From positions 1,065,520-1,129,519 of the forward strand of contig JALPQD010000005.1 in assembly GCA_023101885.1 (NCBI GenBank): a stretch of 64,000 nt of DNA, given 5' to 3'. Shown here piece after piece: positions 32,635 through 41,929 of this stretch. Origin of the DNA: Typhlomys cinereus. Lineage: Eukaryota; Chordata; Mammalia; Rodentia; Platacanthomyidae. The notes under the pieces are model-generated. The model was not told where the DNA came from and made no database searches. It was given only the letters and a program-made list of their open reading frames with translations. Numbering within the stretch: the stretch's first letter is position 1; every line of letters begins with the position of its first letter. A program made the translations under genes and the position numbers.

Positions 32635-32762
32635 AGCTGGGCGTGGTGGGGCACAACTGTAATCCTAGCCTTCTTGGGAAGGGAGCCCTGACTATGTGGT
32701 CTAAGTGGCCGAAACAAGAAAGATCCTGCCTCAAAAAGGTGGAGGTGAGACTCTTGAGACTT
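32635..32762 (+). repeat. B1 SINE, diverged
   Basis: AGCTGGGCGTGGTGGGGCAC, AACTGTAATCCTAGCCTTCT, then a poorly matching middle and GATCCTGCCTCAAAAAGGTG. Confidence 0.7.
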
Positions 32763-32769
32763 GTCCTCC

Positions 32770-33014
32770 AGGCTGGGGAGATGGCTTAGGAGTTAAAGCC
32801 TTTGCCCTGCAAGCAAAAGGACCTGAGTTCAGATCTTCGTATCTCATGTAAAAAGGCCCAGAGGATATGGCTTTGGCCTGTAATTCCAGCCTTGGAAGGC
32901 AGAGCCTGGGAACCCCAGAGCAAAGCAATGAGGCAAATCAATCCAAGATGATTCCTGATATATCACCCTTGCATCTCCATAGGCACACACATTCAAGTGC
33001 TCTCTCTCTCTCTT

Positions 33015-33045
<31 letters not shown>

Positions 33046-33046
33046 A
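32770..33046 (+). repeat. B2-superfamily SINE, subfamily C
   Basis: GGCTGGGGAGATGGCTTAGG head, GAGTTCAGATCTTCG box B, GGCCTGTAATTCCAGCCTTG, CCCAGAGCAAAGCAATGAGG, CAATCCAAGATGATTCCTGA, then a CT run and a CA repeat. The end (ATATCACCCTTGCATCTCCA) differs from A and B. Confidence 0.75.
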
Positions 33047-33130
33047 AGAGAAAGTTGTTCTGTGACTTCCACACACACACTCATTCACACACATACACAC
33101 TCACACAAAGAGAAAGTTCTCTGATTTCTA
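33030..33130 (+). repeat. Local duplication around CA repeats
   Basis: CACAAAGAGAAAGTT followed by CTGTGACTTC or CTCTGATTTC occurs at about 33042 and 33104, each after a CA-rich run. A roughly 60-bp imperfect tandem duplication of a SINE tail is the simplest reading. Confidence 0.6.
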
Positions 33131-33504
33131 TATGTGTGTCATGATTTAAGCAAATGTTCATTCTCACACAGGTAGCACACACACACAATTTAGAAAATAA
33201 ACTTTCAGAGAAAGACTGAGCACAGACGAGCAATCAGTGGCTTCATTCTGCAAGCTGCTCTTCATACATTATTACATTATTGATTTGTTTATCTTGCTTA
33301 GAAATCAGGGCAGTCAGACATTGTGATGTTAAGAACCCTCTTTGGATGGTTATGATTGTTTCTAAGGAGCTCTCTAAACTTGGGTTGAGCCCAAGGATCC
33401 GTCTGGCCAAAGGCCCTGCACAGAATCTAAAGAAAGCCTAACTGCTCAGGCTGCTGTATCCGTCCTTGAGTTTCCACTTCCCCAGCTTCCATCTCCTGAG
33501 CGCT

Positions 33505-33610
33505 GTGACTCTAGAGCGTGCCACCCGCCAGGTTTATGTGGTGCTGTGGTCAGAACCCAGGGCTTCCTTCACGCTAGCTAGGCACTCGCCCACCCAAACC
33601 CTAGTCCTAG
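33505..33610 (-). repeat. ID fragment, minus strand
   Basis: GTGGTCAGAACCCAGGGCTT, CCTTCACGCTAGCTAGGCAC and TCGCCCACCCAAACCCTAG, the reverse of an ID head (box B to box A). Confidence 0.6.
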
Positions 33611-33634
33611 TTCATTTACTTCTTTTTTTACTTT

Positions 33635-33936
33635 TATTTATTTATGTCATTTCTGTGTGCGTGTCTGTACATGTGTGTACAGAATCCTGCATGAGGATGT
33701 ATGTATGAGAGAGGGTGAGGGTGGAAGACAGAGGTCAGCCTCAGCTGCCTTCCTCAGATACTCTTCACTGTATTTTTTTTCACATTTGTTTACTTATGCA
33801 TTTGGTGGTGGAGGCAGGTCATGTGACAGCGACATGAGTGAAGACCGGAGAACAATTTGTAAGACCTGGGATCCGAACTCAGGACCTTCTGCTTGTGAGG
33901 CACAGTCTTAACCCTGAGACATCTTTCCAGCCCAAT
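33635..33936 (-). repeat. Two SINE pieces, minus strand (B4-like, then B2-superfamily head)
   Basis: 33640-33770 has GT-rich sequence with GAGGGTGGAAGACAGAGGTC, as in reversed B4/RSINE1. 33785-33936 ends with GGGATCCGAACTCAGGACCT and GAGACATCTTTCCAGCCC, a reversed B2-superfamily head with most of its body deleted. Confidence 0.55.
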
Positions 33937-33939
33937 GCA

Positions 33940-34048
33940 TTCTCTTCCTCCTCCTCTTCCTCTTCCTTCTCCTCTTCTTTCCTCCTCTTCCTCCCCCTCC
34001 TCCTCCCTTTCCTCCTTCTCCTCCGTTTCCTCCTCTTCCTCCTCCTTG
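33940..34048. repeat. (CCT/CTT)n pyrimidine tract
   Basis: Over 100 bp of CTTCCTCCTCCTCTTCC-type sequence, almost pure pyrimidine on the plus strand. It begins at the 3' edge of the preceding reversed SINE head. Confidence 0.85.
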
Positions 34049-34214
34049 GCATCTCCCTAGTCCTGGACTTTTCCTTTCAACCTAGTAAAAGGCAAAATCT
34101 TTAGCTGAGCCCTATGTCCCTCATATTGTCATTTCCAGTCTGAACCGGTGTGCCCACCCTCCGCTCTGCCTGTGCCCCGTGGCCTTTGTACTACCTGGTC
34201 CCCTGGGGTGAAGA

Positions 34215-34520
34215 ACACTGTCTGTATGGCTTGTCTTAGTCCAGCTTTCAAAACAAAATACCATAGACTGTGTGATTTAAACTACAGGAATTTGTTTTCT
34301 CAACATCCTGGAAACTGGAACATCCAAAATTCAAGGTTCCGACGAGTTTGGTTCCTGGTGAGGTTCTTGCCCTGACTCGCAGTCAGCTGCCTTTGAGCTT
34401 TGTCGCCACGTGTCTTTTCCTAGCTGTGTGGTTTGGGGTGAGAGGGACCAGAATGTGCTATGTCTTCTCTTCTGAAATCATCGATTCCATCTGGAAACCC
34501 CTTTCCTTACCACCATGCTA
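34215..34520 (-). repeat. MaLR-type LTR, minus strand
   Basis: GGCTTGTCTTAGTCCAGCTT, AACAAAATACCATAGACTGT, GATTTAAACTACAGGAATTT and GTTCCTGGTGAGGTTCTTGC follow the reversed order of the MLT1/MST group of MaLR LTRs common to eutherian mammals. Confidence 0.6.
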
Positions 34521-34766
34521 ACCTTAAGTATGTCTGCAGAAGCCCCATTACGGCCACACTGGCAGGGTTTCAAAATGGGAATCACAAATGGTTGATCGCA
34601 GCTCCCTTCCAACTACAGCTTAAATGCCACCCTCACAAGCTGGACATGGTGGCACAGACCTACAATCCCAGCGCTTGGGAGGTGGGGCCAGCAGGATCCG
34701 GAGTTCAAGATCACCTTTGGTCTTGTGGAGAGTCCCAGACCAGCCTGGGATCTAAGAAACCCTATC

Positions 34767-34979
34767 CCTGTCCCCTCCAGGGACTCTGTCTTGCAAGCAG
34801 AAGGTCCTGAGTTGGATCCCAGGTCCCACGTAAAAAACACCAGGCAAAACCTGAGCAGCCTACACTTTCAGTCCTGGTAGGTGGAGCCTGGGAAATCCCA
34901 GCGGGAAGCAAGAAGGAGGTAGAAGCAATCCAGGATGATTCCAGAAAAGTCACCCTTGGTCCTTCACAGGAACACACAG

Positions 34980-35044
<65 letters not shown>

Positions 35045-35102
35045 TTCTCTCTCTCTCTCACACACACACATAAAATAAATAAATAAATAAATTTTTTTAA
35101 AA
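34767..35102 (+). repeat. B2-superfamily SINE, subfamily B, 5'-truncated, inserted in B1
   Basis: Begins within the tRNA part (GGACTCTGTCTTGCAAGCAG), has box B GAGTTGGATCCCAGG and the subfamily B body (GAAGCAATCCAGGATGATTC), and ends with a CT/CA repeat and an AAATAAATAAATTTTTT tail. The perfect duplication AAGAAACCCTATC at 34754-34766 and 35103-35115 marks the target site. Confidence 0.9.
34984..35060. repeat. (CT)n microsatellite
   Basis: About 75 bp of CT with two interruptions, replacing most of the usual CA repeat of the host SINE. Confidence 0.95.
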
Positions 35103-35440
35103 AAGAAACCCTATCTAAAAAATAAATAAGTAAGTAGAGTACCTTCTCCGAGAGGGTCTCTCTTCCATGGTCTTCCCTTCAGAATCCTGACATTGTTCTC
35201 ACGGTGCCAGGGGTCAGCCAGGGTCCCTGAAGCCATCTGGAAGCCGGACCCGTTTTGGAATGTGTAAGGTCACCCTTTCGCATGATGCTGTGGCTCGTAG
35301 GGTCTTGGTTTGGGGGGTATTTCATTCTTCATAGGGGTTTCCAACCTGAGACCCACAGGCCAAACACAGCCCAGGACAGCTATGAACGCAGCCCAACACA
35401 AAATCAAACTTACGTAAAACATTATAGGACTATAGCTCCA

Positions 35441-35443
<3 letters not shown>

Positions 35444-35490
<47 letters not shown>
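35444..35490. repeat. (TG)23 microsatellite
   Basis: 47 uninterrupted bases of alternating T and G outside any recognised SINE. Confidence 0.95.
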
Positions 35491-35495
<5 letters not shown>

Positions 35496-36213
35496 CCATT
35501 GTCTGTTGTTCTGGAACATGAACTTGGTGGATGACGTCATGTCGTCCAAGTAATCGTGAGTATCCTCTTACAACTCATGTGGGCATCCCCGTATGAGCTG
35601 AGACAATTCTCCAGGGACGTTGGCCATACAAGCCAAAAGATTGGATGCTCTCTTTCTCTGGATTCACCCTCGCTCCCTTACACACAGGTGTGTTGCACAT
35701 GGGAAGAGTGAGGGTCTCAAGCCTTAGCACTTGATTGGTCAGCTAGGGACAATAGGATCTGTTGCCAGGGGAACCTGGTGATTTAAGGCACCAACAACTT
35801 TAACAATCTACCACCTCACTCTAATTAAAACTGCTACCCCATATTTTTCTACCTATTTTTTTAATCCTCAACTAATAAATTATAAACTCTACACAAGTCT
35901 AGACATCTGCTACCATTTATTGACTTTCTTCCCTTGCTTAGAAAGGAACCTGGCTTACGGGCGCCACTCAGAACTGTTGAATGACTGAATGTATTAATTT
36001 GAAAGTGTTTTCCAATGCTTCATCATGAGTCATATTGGAACTTTGGGCATGCTTTTACTGCGAAAACGTACTTTCTCATAAAAAGGCTCAGTTTCTTGCC
36101 ACCACAACCTCAGTAGGCACGCAGGGCAAAATATCACTGCTGCGACCTCGAGTGATGGAAAGTGCAGCCTAGACAGGGTGTGTAACCGTCAACGTGAAGT
36201 CAGCTCTGAGCCA
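35491..36213. other. Non-coding stretch, nothing recognised
   Basis: No exon or repeat recognised. Confidence 0.35.
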
Positions 36214-36440
36214 GAGATGTAGTTCAGCTGGTAGTGCCCAGAACAGCTGGTAGCGCTGAGCACGCACCAAGCCCTGGGTTCAGAGCCAGCACAGCATGAC
36301 CCTGTGTGGTGGGTCACACCTGTAATCCCAGCGCATGGAACCTGGCAGCAGGAGGATCTGGAATTCAAGATCGTTTCTCTCTACATTGTGAGTTCAAGGG
36401 CAGCCTAGGGCAGTGAGACCTTTCCTCAAAAAAGTCAACT
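36214..36440 (+). repeat. ID_B1 dimeric SINE
   Basis: ID half with a small internal duplication (CAGCTGGTAGTGCCCAGAACAGCTGGTAGCG-type, two CAGCTGGTAG words) and GCCCTGGGTTCAGAGCCAGC. The B1 half has CACACCTGTAATCCCAGCGC, GGAGGATCTGGAATTCAAGA and GACCTTTCCTCAAAAAAG. Confidence 0.8.
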
Positions 36441-36464
36441 TGTTTTTATTTTTATTTTTATTTT

Positions 36465-36562
36465 TTTGAAGATTAAGGACAGAGTTTATTAGAGGAGAGA
36501 AAGAAGGGAACTCAAGGACTGGATTCTATGAGGGTCAAGAGAGCCCAAAAGAGTAAACTTTT
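36465..36562 (-). mobile_element. LTR fragment, minus strand (same family as 39718-40275)
   Basis: Reads in reverse of the R/polyadenylation part of that LTR: GAGTTTATTAGAGGAGAGAA, GGGAACTCAAGGACTGGATT. AATAAACTC and CTCTAAT are shared with the plus copies. It is cut on its right by the SINE at 36563. Confidence 0.65.
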
Positions 36563-36893
36563 AAACATTTATTTATTTATTCATTCATTCATTCATTCAT
36601 TCACTCATTCATTCATTTTTGCATGAGTGTGTGTGTGTGTGTATCAGAGGGTACTGTGTGCGCCTGTGGAGACCCATGGGTGACTCTGGGAATCATCCTG
36701 GATTATTTCTACCTCCTTTTGGCTTCACTCTGGAGATTTCCCAGACTCTACCTTCCAGAGCCGAAAGTGCAGGCTGCTGCCATTTCTGCCTGGCGTTTCT
36801 ATGTGGAATCTGGGATCTCAACTCAGGTCCTTCTACTTGCAGAGCAGTCTTGATCCCTGAACCATCACTTCAGCCTCAAAGGAGTAAACTTTT
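36551..36893 (-). repeat. B2-superfamily SINE, subfamily B, minus strand, with TSD
   Basis: Element 36563-36881: ATTT/ATTC tail (reverse), GT run, TCAGAGGGTACTGTGTGCGC, GGGAATCATCCTGGATTATT, CTTTCTGCC-type body, GGGATCTCAACTCAGGTCC and CATCACTTCAGCC head. The duplication GAGTAAACTTTT lies at 36551-36562 and 36882-36893. Confidence 0.85.
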
Positions 36894-37339
36894 GATTTTG
36901 TGACTCAGGTTTTCCACCCACCCACACGGAATGGCTCATTGGCCCCTCCGTTTCCCTAACCGAGGGTGCTGTGCTTGGAACCTGTCAAGTTCAACTGGCA
37001 GCTCACTCGCTGGCTTCTTTTTTAGACAATGAGAAATTCGGAGGGATGAGGAAAGTAAAATGGTTTCAACAGATAGGGATATGCAAATACAGTATCCTGT
37101 CTTAAAGAAGCTACTTTTCACAAACTGCAAATTTGAAATGGAAAAAAAAGTTGCAAATTAAATGCGGTCAGAAGAAAACAGAATGGAATATTATTTCATG
37201 GTTTCAGAAATTATCAATGTGAATAATTACACGAAGAATGTTCCCCACAGATTATATAACTCTGTCCTCTCACAGTTTTATACATGAACACATCACAGTA
37301 TCTGGACATCTTTACCAAGAAAACTGAGGTGCAGGTTCC
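36894..37339. other. Non-coding stretch, nothing recognised
   Basis: AT-rich; no exon or repeat recognised. Confidence 0.35.
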
Positions 37340-37655
37340 TCTTTTCTGTTGCTATGAGACAATACCCGAAGTCAAGCAACTTACGGGAGAAAGGAGAATT
37401 ATTCAGCTTCGGGTTCCAGGGAGGAAATAGTCTTTCATGACAGAAGCTGAGTGGCTGGTACAGAAGCTGAAGACAGACTAACTCACACCCACCTGGGAGG
37501 CTAGGGTGGGACTAATCCACCTCAAAGCCCACCCCCTGGGACTGCCTTCCTCCTGCAAGGCTCCACCTCCTAAAGGTGTCATGACTTTCCCAAACACATG
37601 CATCTGTGGGGGACACATTTCAAACATTTTTGGGGGATACATTTCAAACATTTTT
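37340..37655 (-). repeat. MaLR-type LTR, minus strand
   Basis: Reverse of the 17530 copy: CTATGAGACAATACCCGAAG, CTTCGGGTTCCAGGGAGGAA, GGGACTGCCTTCCTCCTGCA, CTCCACCTCC and GGGGGACACATTTCAAAC. A 25-bp end segment (GGGGGAYACATTTCAAACAT) is duplicated in tandem. Confidence 0.65.
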
Positions 37656-37864
37656 GTTTATTTGTTTTCTACCTCTAGGGCATCAAGCTCCAGAGACCTC
37701 CACAAGCTAGGCAAGTTCACGGGTAGTCCTGTCCTATCTGGATGACGTCATTTAGCCACACCCCTCCCCACTTCAGACCCTTACTTTCTCACCACCCTCT
37801 CTTCTGCAATGCTCCCCGAGCACTGGGTTGTGGGGTGACTTGGATGTCTTCTTTAGGGTCAAGC
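37656..37864. other. Non-coding stretch, nothing recognised
   Basis: No exon or repeat recognised. Confidence 0.3.
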
Positions 37865-38140
37865 AAACAGGAGCACCTGTAATCCCAGAACTCCCATGAG
37901 ATAGGTGGGAGGTGCAGACAGGAGAATCCTTGAGACCTTCCAGGCCAGCTAGCCAGGAAGGTGCAGTGCAGGAACAGTGAGGAGACCTTTGCTCAAACAA
38001 GGTGGGGAGCGAGAATTGACACCCAACGCCTTCCTCAGCCTTCCACATGTATAACATGGCATATGCGTGCCCTCATACACATGAATGTACGTGCACATAC
38101 ACATATGCACACAAAATAAATACATAGCAAATAAAATATG
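37865..38140 (+). repeat. B4-type SINE
   Basis: B1-like part (GAGCACCTGTAATCCCAGAA, GAGACCTTCCAGGCCAGCTA, GACCTTTGCTCAAACAAGG) joined to the CA-type end (CTCATACACATGAATGTACG, CACACAAAATAAATACA). Confidence 0.65.
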
Positions 38141-38194
38141 AATCTTTATCTGTCTCCCTCGTCTCTCAATTTTCAAGTTCTTATTTCTTTAGCA

Positions 38195-38308
38195 GGTTTT
38201 TTATTTATTCAATTGTGTGCATGCGTGTGCGTGTGTGCGTGTGCGTGCATGTGTGTCTGCAAGGCAGAGGCTTATTTATTTTTATTTTTATTTTTTTATT
38301 TATGCAAT

Positions 38309-38348
<40 letters not shown>

Positions 38349-38395
38349 TGCAAGGCAGAGGCTTAACCCCTGAGCCACCTCTCCAGCCCCCCCAA
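38195..38395 (-). repeat. B2-superfamily SINE with deleted body, partly duplicated in tandem
   Basis: A-tail (reverse), GT run and then directly CTGCAAGGCAGAGGCTTAAC CCC TGAGCCACCTCTCCAGCC: the tRNA head is joined straight to the CA repeat with the whole body missing. A first partial copy (38205-38273) ends at GGCAGAGGCTTA, just before the second tail begins. Confidence 0.75.
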
Positions 38396-38429
38396 AGTTC
38401 TTATTTCTTAATGACATATTTTCTTCCTC

Positions 38430-38582
38430 CCCCTCCCTCCGACCCAGGGTTTCAGTCTGTAGCTGATCTGGAGCTCGTAAATGTAGCCCAAGCTGGTTTT
38501 GAGCTAGTGATAATTCTCCTGCCTCAGACTCTCAAGTAGTGGGATGACAGGCATAAGCATCGACCTCTGACTTTGGATTTTG
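38430..38582 (-). repeat. B1 SINE, minus strand
   Basis: GACCCAGGGTTTCAGTCTGT, TGTAGCCCAAGCTGGTTTTG, CCTGCCTCAGACTCTCAAGT and AGTGGGATGACAGGCATAAG: a reversed B1. Confidence 0.8.
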
Positions 38583-38639
38583 TTCTTACAGCAACTGAAA
38601 TGTTATACGACCTGTAACAGTCCGTTTTTGCTCCACTTA

Positions 38640-38780
38640 CTTTGTATGTTGAGACAGCGTCTCACGTAGCCTAAGCTGTGGACCTGCTGTGTGTCCGCCT
38701 CAGGAACACGGGGAGGACAGGTGTGAACGTCAAGGCTGGTTTTATGAAGTGCTGGGATCCAGCCCGAGGCTTTGTGCATG
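38640..38780 (-). repeat. ID_B1-type SINE, minus strand, interrupted by minisatellite
   Basis: GAGACAGCGTCTCACGTAGC and AAGTGCTGGGATCCAGCCCG lead into a reversed ID head, GGCTTTGTGCATGCTGGGCG, whose copies make up the minisatellite on the right. The ID end CATGCACAGCTGAATCATCA GCCC closes it at about 38955. Confidence 0.6.
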
Positions 38781-38940
38781 CTGGGCGCACAGCTGGGTGA
38801 GCTTCATGCCACCTGGGCGCACAGCTAGGCGAGCACTCTGCAAATTGAGCTTTATGCCACCTGGGCACAAAGCTAGGCGAGCTTCATGCCACCTGGGCAC
38901 AAAGCTGGGCGAGCACTCTGCAAACTGAGCCTCATGCACA
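38781..38940 (+). repeat. Minisatellite, 32+48 bp units, grown from an ID SINE
   Basis: Four units, all starting CTGGGC(G/A)CA: 38781-38812 (32 bp), 38813-38860 (48 bp), 38861-38892 (32 bp) and 38893-38939 (47 bp). Short and long units alternate, giving a higher-order period of 80 bp. GGCGAGCACTCTGCAAA in the long units is the reversed ID box A region. Confidence 0.85.
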
Positions 38941-38955
38941 GCTGAATCATCAGCC

Positions 38956-39284
38956 CACCAGGTAATAGGCACACATTCTACGGTACTCTCCTCTGGTTTA
39001 CTGATGAATATCATGTGACTGAATTTCTGAACTGGTTGCTTTTCCTTCCTAATGGCTACTAGTGGGTAAATAATTTAGAAAACTTACCTAAGTTAGGAGT
39101 CAGCTAAGCCTGTTTGAGGGGTGGACTTAAACCTGCATATGAATGACCTGGGGGTCTTTTTAAAGTGTAGATTATGACTCATCAGGGGAAAGCTCTGGCC
39201 TAAGAATTCTAACACAGACACAGGTGGTTCTTTGTCTGTGGAGCAGCCAAAGAATCTGGAGAAGAGAATTCCAGGCATAGGAAA
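38956..39284. other. Non-coding stretch, nothing recognised
   Basis: No exon or repeat recognised. Confidence 0.3.
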
Positions 39285-39545
39285 CAAGAGTTAGCTTTCC
39301 ATGACTGTAACAAAACACCTGAAACAATAAACTTAATAGGATGAGAGAGGTCTCTTAGTGGTCTCAGTCCATGGTTCTTTGGACTCATTGTTTTGGGCCA
39401 ATAGAAGGCAGCACGCATGGCAGGAGCATATGTAAAGTTTCTCACCTTGCAGCAGTTGGAAATCAGGAAAAAGGAAAAAGGTGATGGGGGCTCTAATACA
39501 CCCTCGGAGGGACTACCTCCCAGTGACCGTATTTTCTCCATGTAG
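39285..39545 (-). repeat. MaLR-type LTR, minus strand
   Basis: AGCTTTCCATGACTGTAACA, AAACACCTGAAACAATAAAC, GGTCTCAGTCCATGGTTCTT, GGGCCAATAGAAGGCAGCAC and GACTACCTCCCAGTGACCG follow a reversed MaLR LTR. Confidence 0.6.
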
Positions 39546-39717
39546 ATGTTTCATATGCAGCTTTTTTCTAATTTCTATCAATGTTTATTTTAATCTATTT
39601 GTCATCGACAGAAATGAAAACCAAAATCCAAAGGTCCTTTACCAAAGTCTCCACCCGGGCTTGTCTTAAACTTAAAAAGATACAAACAAAATAAAGGAAG
39701 GAAATGAGTCATACGCT

Positions 39718-40275
39718 CTTTTAGAGCGGCCATGCTGGGACGGGGACTGAAAGTCTTTGAAGGTCATCCTCATTGTTGGGATTACCCTGAAAGAACACAC
39801 TCTGTTAATCTGGAGGAATTGACTCTAATCCTTCCCAGGGATAAAGTTGTCACCCAGCCTCAGTCCTCTGTTCATGAAAGGATATAGAGATTAGTTCTCC
39901 ACTATAGATAAACTCTAGCCAGAGATGGCTACAATAGCTACTGGGCTGGGCCAATGAAATACAGAGAATCAAAAGCTCCAGTCAGGTTTGCAGAAACTGG
40001 AGACAACCAATGAGGAAAGGCTGCTCTTCCCCGCCCCCCTCCCCCCAAGCATATAAATAACTCTGACCCTGGCGGCCAACTACAGCTCTCTTGCTCCTCC
40101 AGAATCCATGATTTCCTTTCTGGCTTTTCTCTTGCCCCTTGTGGATTCATGTCCATGAGTTCCATTCTTTCTCTCCTTTAATAAACTCTGCCTTAATCCT
40201 TTATGCATATTCTAGTTTCCATCTTTGACTCCCAAACACAAGAACCTGGACACGGACAGATCCCAGAGAGACCCC
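39718..40275 (+). mobile_element. Endogenous retrovirus LTR, plus strand (copy A)
   Basis: U3 part (GGGACTGAAAGTCTTTGAAG, GGATTACCCTGAAAGAACAC), a CATATAAATA TATA-like box near 40050, then GGATTCATGTCCATGAGTTC, an AATAAACTCTGCC signal at about 40182 and a U5-like end CTTTGACTCCCAAACACAAG. It is followed by CATTTTGGTGAG twice. Copies at 41930-42600 (minus), 42780-43195 (plus) and 36465 (minus) show the same parts. No gag, pol or env is seen nearby. Confidence 0.65.
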
Positions 40276-40332
40276 GTAACATTTTGGTGAGCAGATCTAG
40301 GAGGTCAAAAAGCCCCATGACATTTTGGTGAG
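40276..40332 (+). repeat. Duplicated post-LTR (primer-binding region) segment
   Basis: CATTTTGGTGAG at 40280-40291 and again at 40321-40332, 41 bp apart, each after a CCCC(G/A)T(A/G)A word. The place just after an LTR is where a retrovirus primer-binding site sits. Which tRNA it would match is not determined. Confidence 0.5.
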
Positions 40333-40829
40333 TACAGCCCCAAGATCATCCCGGTATCCAGAGGAGGACAGTTTACGGAAGACAGCTTTACTTCTACCAT
40401 GTCCTCTGAGGCCTGAACCCAGGACCCCAAGTTTCTACACAACTGCCTCGTTTCTACACAAGAACCTCATTCTTTCGAAACACGGCCTCGTGTGACCTGG
40501 CGCTCACCAGGTCAGCTGGTCTGGTTGGCCATCGGGCCAAGGAATCTCCGTCTCTGCTCTCCTAACATTGGCCTTACGACTGCACACTCTTTTACATGAA
40601 TTCTGGGGGTTCAGCGCTTTACCAGGTTAGCGATCTCTCCAGCCTCTGAACACATCTTTTTTTTTTTTTTTAAACTTTGTCTTTTCAATTGACACATCGA
40701 GGCCCTGATTCTACAGACATAGCCTTTATAGTAATTGAAGAGACCTAGAACCCAATTTTGGTTTTCTTTTAGTTCTTTTTAAGTATGTTTCTCTACATGT
40801 ATATGGCTTTTGTAATGTGGCCCCATCAG
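40333..40829. other. Possible ERV leader remnant with a small reversed SINE piece
   Basis: No coding remnant recognised. Near 40540-40645, TCCGTCTCTGCTCTCC and GGGGTTCAGCGCTTTACCAG ... GATCTCTCCAGCC resemble a reversed B4 head. A T-run is at 40649-40665. Confidence 0.35.
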
Positions 40830-41054
40830 AGCTCAGCCATTAGCACTAACTAGAGACAGGCTGGGAGTTTGGAATGCGGCACCACGTGCCTAGCTGAGTA
40901 CGTGAAAAGAACAACATTTCAGCAGACTGGAGTTGCCCACCCCCTATTCCTCCCCTTACCATAAAAGTCTGTGGGCTGCCCCAGGGTGCGGGCCTGGGCA
41001 CAGGCCAATCGGAGGTCAGCAACCAATTGTCAGTAACAGAATTGAAAATCCCAG

Positions 41055-41373
41055 GTGTTATGGGAAACCCCAGGTGTTGTGGGTAACACGGGTTGCAATT
41101 CAAACGGCTCACAGACAAGGGGGGGGACCAATCCCTGCACGCTAAAACTGTTGGCTGTTACCCAATCATGTAACTACTAAGTTGGAAGCCCCCTCCCCTT
41201 GCCAGTAAGCTATAAAAACTTCGCCAGGACAAAGGGCCATGCTCTTCCCGGCTTGACACCGCTGTTGGTCGGTCGTGAGTCCAGGTTCGAACCTGCTAAT
41301 AAAAGCCCTCATGAGAATTGCAGTGGTATTGGCTCCTTGTTGATTTCTGGGACCCTAGAATCTGGCAACAACA
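41055..41373 (+). mobile_element. Probable solitary class I ERV LTR
   Basis: Gammaretrovirus-like plan: U3 with a repeated CCCAGGTGTT(A/G)TGGG word, TATAAAA box at 41211-41217, R with GCTCTTCCCGGCTTGACACC, AATAAA at 41298-41303 and a U5 of about 70 bases ending GGCAACAACA. No primer-binding site or internal region follows, so a solo LTR is likely. The left end could lie as far as about 40850. Confidence 0.55.
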
Positions 41374-41929
41374 TTATCTTGCTGATTCTACATGTAAGCT
41401 TCTAAATTTCTATTTGTTACTATGCCACAATAAGCTAGACTCTTCCCATCTCCCATCTCTCCTCGGAGAGAGACTGAGGTCTCAAAAACTTCTGTGATTA
41501 GGAAATAAATGAACATGTTCGTGGGCGGGACCTTTGCAGTGAAATTGGGCCAGCTAATAACAGGAATAGACAAGAGCATATTCAAGCCCAACATTCCTTT
41601 GCTCCTTTGCAAACTGCTCAGCATTGTCTTTGGAGAAAGCTTAATAAAGGGTTTGGGGAGATACTTGGCCTCAGGCAACTCAGGAAGAAATTCACCCAGT
41701 GGAAATCAGCCTTCCACTGTTGCAGACTGACTTCAAGCCGGTCCAGGAATGAACACACCCACATTCCTTTAACGGTTAGCGGCTGTCCCAGACTTTTGTC
41801 TTGGCCACTAACAGAAAAGAAATTCACCTGGCCTCCACCTTTCTCTACATAGATGGCAGGACCTGATTACTCAAGATGGCGTCATAATTGTTGGTCTTCT
41901 GTGATCTGTGGTGGTCGCCTAAATTTTGG
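41374..41929. other. Non-coding stretch between LTRs
   Basis: No gene recognised. It may be part of another LTR (an AATAAAG word occurs at 41643), but I cannot establish that. Confidence 0.3.

Larger units (their letters stand above)
34637..35135 (+). repeat. B1 SINE split by a later insertion
   Basis: B1 5' part 34637-34766 (GCTGGACATGGTGGCACAGA, CTACAATCCCAGCGCTTGGG, GAGTTCAAGATCACC). Its tail resumes at 35103 with AAGAAACCCTATC TAAAAAATAAATAAG. The insertion sits between. Confidence 0.85.
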
